NCBI GenBank assembly: GCA_033239005.1 | Contig: BSQZ01000018.1 | Span: forward strand, 1,385,036 to 1,449,035 | Length of the DNA stretch: 64,000 nucleotides | DNA from: Lamellibrachia satsuma | Taxonomy: Eukaryota > Annelida > Polychaeta > Sabellida > Siboglinidae | Direction of reading: 5' to 3' | In this document: piece by piece, positions 62,460 to 64,000 of the stretch | How the letters are laid out: each line of letters starts with the position of its first letter | Position numbering within the stretch: position 1 is the first letter of the stretch | Notes under the pieces: generated by a model | What the model was told of the DNA's origin: nothing | The model's input: the letters and a program-made list of their open reading frames with translations, nothing else | Databases searched by the model: none | Position numbers and translations under genes: made by a program

Positions 62460-63480
62460 TATTAAAGCTCCCTCCTAACATTATTGAGCCCATCGCGAAT
62501 CAGGTTCGTTGATGTGCCTATAAGAAATCTGGGAATAGTTTATAGTGACACGCCCAGTTGGTTTAATAAAATACTGCATATAGCGAAATAATTCCGTTGG
62601 TCGTTAGATCGGGTAACTTGCAAAACTGTGAATACTCCTACGTCATAGTATTTAGTTTTCATCAAAACTAAATAAAACAGTTGCACAAACGAGCTAGCGT
62701 TTCGTACTGGACAATATAGAGCTAACATGTCGTAGTGGACACTAGAGCTAGCATGTCGTAGTGGACACTAGAGCTAACATGTCGTAGAAGACACTAGAGC
62801 TAACATGTCATAGTGGACACTAGAGCTAACATGTCGTAGTGGACACTACAGCTAGCGTGTCGTAGTGGACACTAGAGCTAGCGTGTCGTAGTGGACACTA
62901 GAGCTAGCATGTCGTAGTGGACACTAGAGCTAACATGTCGTAGTGGACACTAGAGCTAGCGTGTCGTAGTGGACACTAGAGCTAACATGTCGTAGTGGAC
63001 ACTAGAGCTAGCGTGTCGTAGTGGACACTAGAGCTAGCATGTCGTAGTGGACACTAGAGCTAGCGTGTCGTAGTGGACACTAGAGCTAGCGTGTCGTAGT
63101 GGACACTAGAGTTAGCAAGTCGTAGTAGACACTAGAGCTAGCGTGCCGTAGTGGACACTAGAGCTAGCGTGTCGTAGTGGACACTAGAGCTAACATGTCG
63201 TAGTGGACACTAGAGCTAGCGTGTCGTAGTCGACACTAGAGCTAGCATGTCGTAGTGGACACTAGAGCTAGCGTGCCGTAGTGAACATTAGAGCTAACAT
63301 GTCGTAGTGGACACTAGAGCTAACATGTCGTAGTGGACACTAGAGCTAACATGTCGTAGTGGACACTAGAGTTAACATGTCGTAGTGGACACTAGGTAGA
63401 TTTGATTTTTAGCGAAATGGGTCTGAAACAAGATGGGTGAAAAAATCGAATTGATAAAAGACCTTTACATGTACGGCGCG
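62460..63480. repeat. Dispersed repeat A, copy 3, split by a minisatellite
   Basis: The left part (62460-62727) matches 56895-57290 and the right part (63393-63480) matches 57320-57400 (ctaggtagatttgatttttagc, shortened; aatcgaattgataaaagacc). Everything between is tandem expansion of an internal segment. Confidence 0.7.
62728..63392. repeat. 26-bp minisatellite, about 25 copies
   Basis: Unit gtcgtagtggacactagagc + taacat/tagcgt/tagcat. The three end variants are interspersed. Some single-base variants (agaag, cgaca, ttagc) mark individual units. Confidence 0.97.
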
Positions 63481-64000
63481 AAACATAAGAAATTATGGCA
63501 AGAAACAAATATATTATGATATATTAAATTGCTGTATTTGCTTAAATACTTTGTGTTAAATACTGGAAATGTGTATTTGCTGGACTTAATTAATTATTAT
63601 AATGATAGAGATTCCAGTTTGTGACGTAAAACCGGACGTTTGTTATGTGTCGTCGTTATGTGTCGTCGTTGTTATGTGTCGTGCATTGCACTTGACGTAA
63701 TTATCGCGCTGTTCACAGTATTCTCGTGTGTTTGCGGTAATGTTATCGCCGTGAAGATAAACACAGGTTATTTATACATTAGGATTAGTTTAGCTGCTAC
63801 GAAGTTTGCACCACTTACATATATTATGCTGCTATTACACTTAGCCGCTAATAACGCCGCTCTCTCGGCTGCTATACAAGGAGAGCAGCAACGCCCTCGA
63901 TGCTACGTTACGCCACGCCACGTCACGTCACATCACATAACATTACATCACGTCACATTACATTACATTATAGGTTATTGCCCTCGATCGTGATTGTAAG
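63481..64000. other. Non-coding to window end
   Basis: gttatgtgtcgtc ladder at 63640-63680 and a degenerate (cacgtcacatcacatta) ladder at 63910-63972. The 117-codon frame 63640-63993 runs through both ladders and is not supported as a gene. Confidence 0.4.

Noticed and set aside
63640..63993. 117-codon frame at the right edge
   Set aside because: It begins and ends in short tandem ladders, and the middle shows only a weak hydrophobic stretch with no family signal.

Overview
This is a eukaryotic, almost certainly animal, window. It has spliced-gene signals, long dinucleotide and tetranucleotide microsatellites, dozens of minisatellites and decayed non-LTR retrotransposons, and no prokaryote-like packed genes. 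The only coding sequence I can support is the 3' end of a receptor gene at the left edge. Its EGF / transmembrane / tyrosine-rich-tail design, plus the repeat style, suggests a lophotrochozoan such as a marine mollusc; this is an inference, not a proof.

Positions 1-2490 hold the last two coding exons of a single-pass membrane receptor on the + strand. Exon 505-675 carries the end of an EGF-like domain and a transmembrane helix. Exon 1822-2206 carries a 127-residue cytoplasmic tail in which all six tyrosines sit in YxxL/I motifs, two of them YEEL/YEEI. Reading frame and intron phase agree across the 1146-bp intron. That intron begins with a 45-bp minisatellite that copies the exon's own 5' splice site eleven times. 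A further 46-bp array lies just after the stop codon.

Positions 2490-64000 look like a gene desert. By my rough sum, about a fifth of the window is tandem repeat. There are more than thirty unrelated minisatellites (units 18-62 bp; the largest are about 23-26 copies at 40.3-41.3, 50.6-51.5 and 62.7-63.4 kb) and long (TA)n, (TC)n, (TG)n and (TATC)n tracts. Dispersed elements include five 5'-truncated remnants of LINE open reading frames (20.3, 28.3, 59.2, 60.6 and 61.3 kb), four tRNA-headed SINE copies in two body types (34.4 and 44.1 kb; 47.8 and 58.9 kb), several low-copy dispersed repeat families, and foldback or palindromic structures (21.0, 32.2, 41.4, 48.7, 60.0 and 61.9 kb).

Between these repeats lie islands of about 150-600 bp that are richer in CpG and free of repeats (about 9.6-10.3, 11.1, 12.5, 18.9, 29.3-29.7, 30.6-30.9, 32.7, 35.6-35.9, 46.5, 47.3, 51.9, 54.9 and 58.4 kb). 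They contain TATA boxes or homeodomain, POU, FOX, E-box and CRE-like cores. I list them as candidate regulatory DNA with low confidence. One of them (29.3-29.7 kb) has a TATA box followed by a strong splice donor and could be an unrecognised first exon.

Most long open frames in the window are by-products of tandem repeats whose period is a multiple of three, and I do not call them genes.
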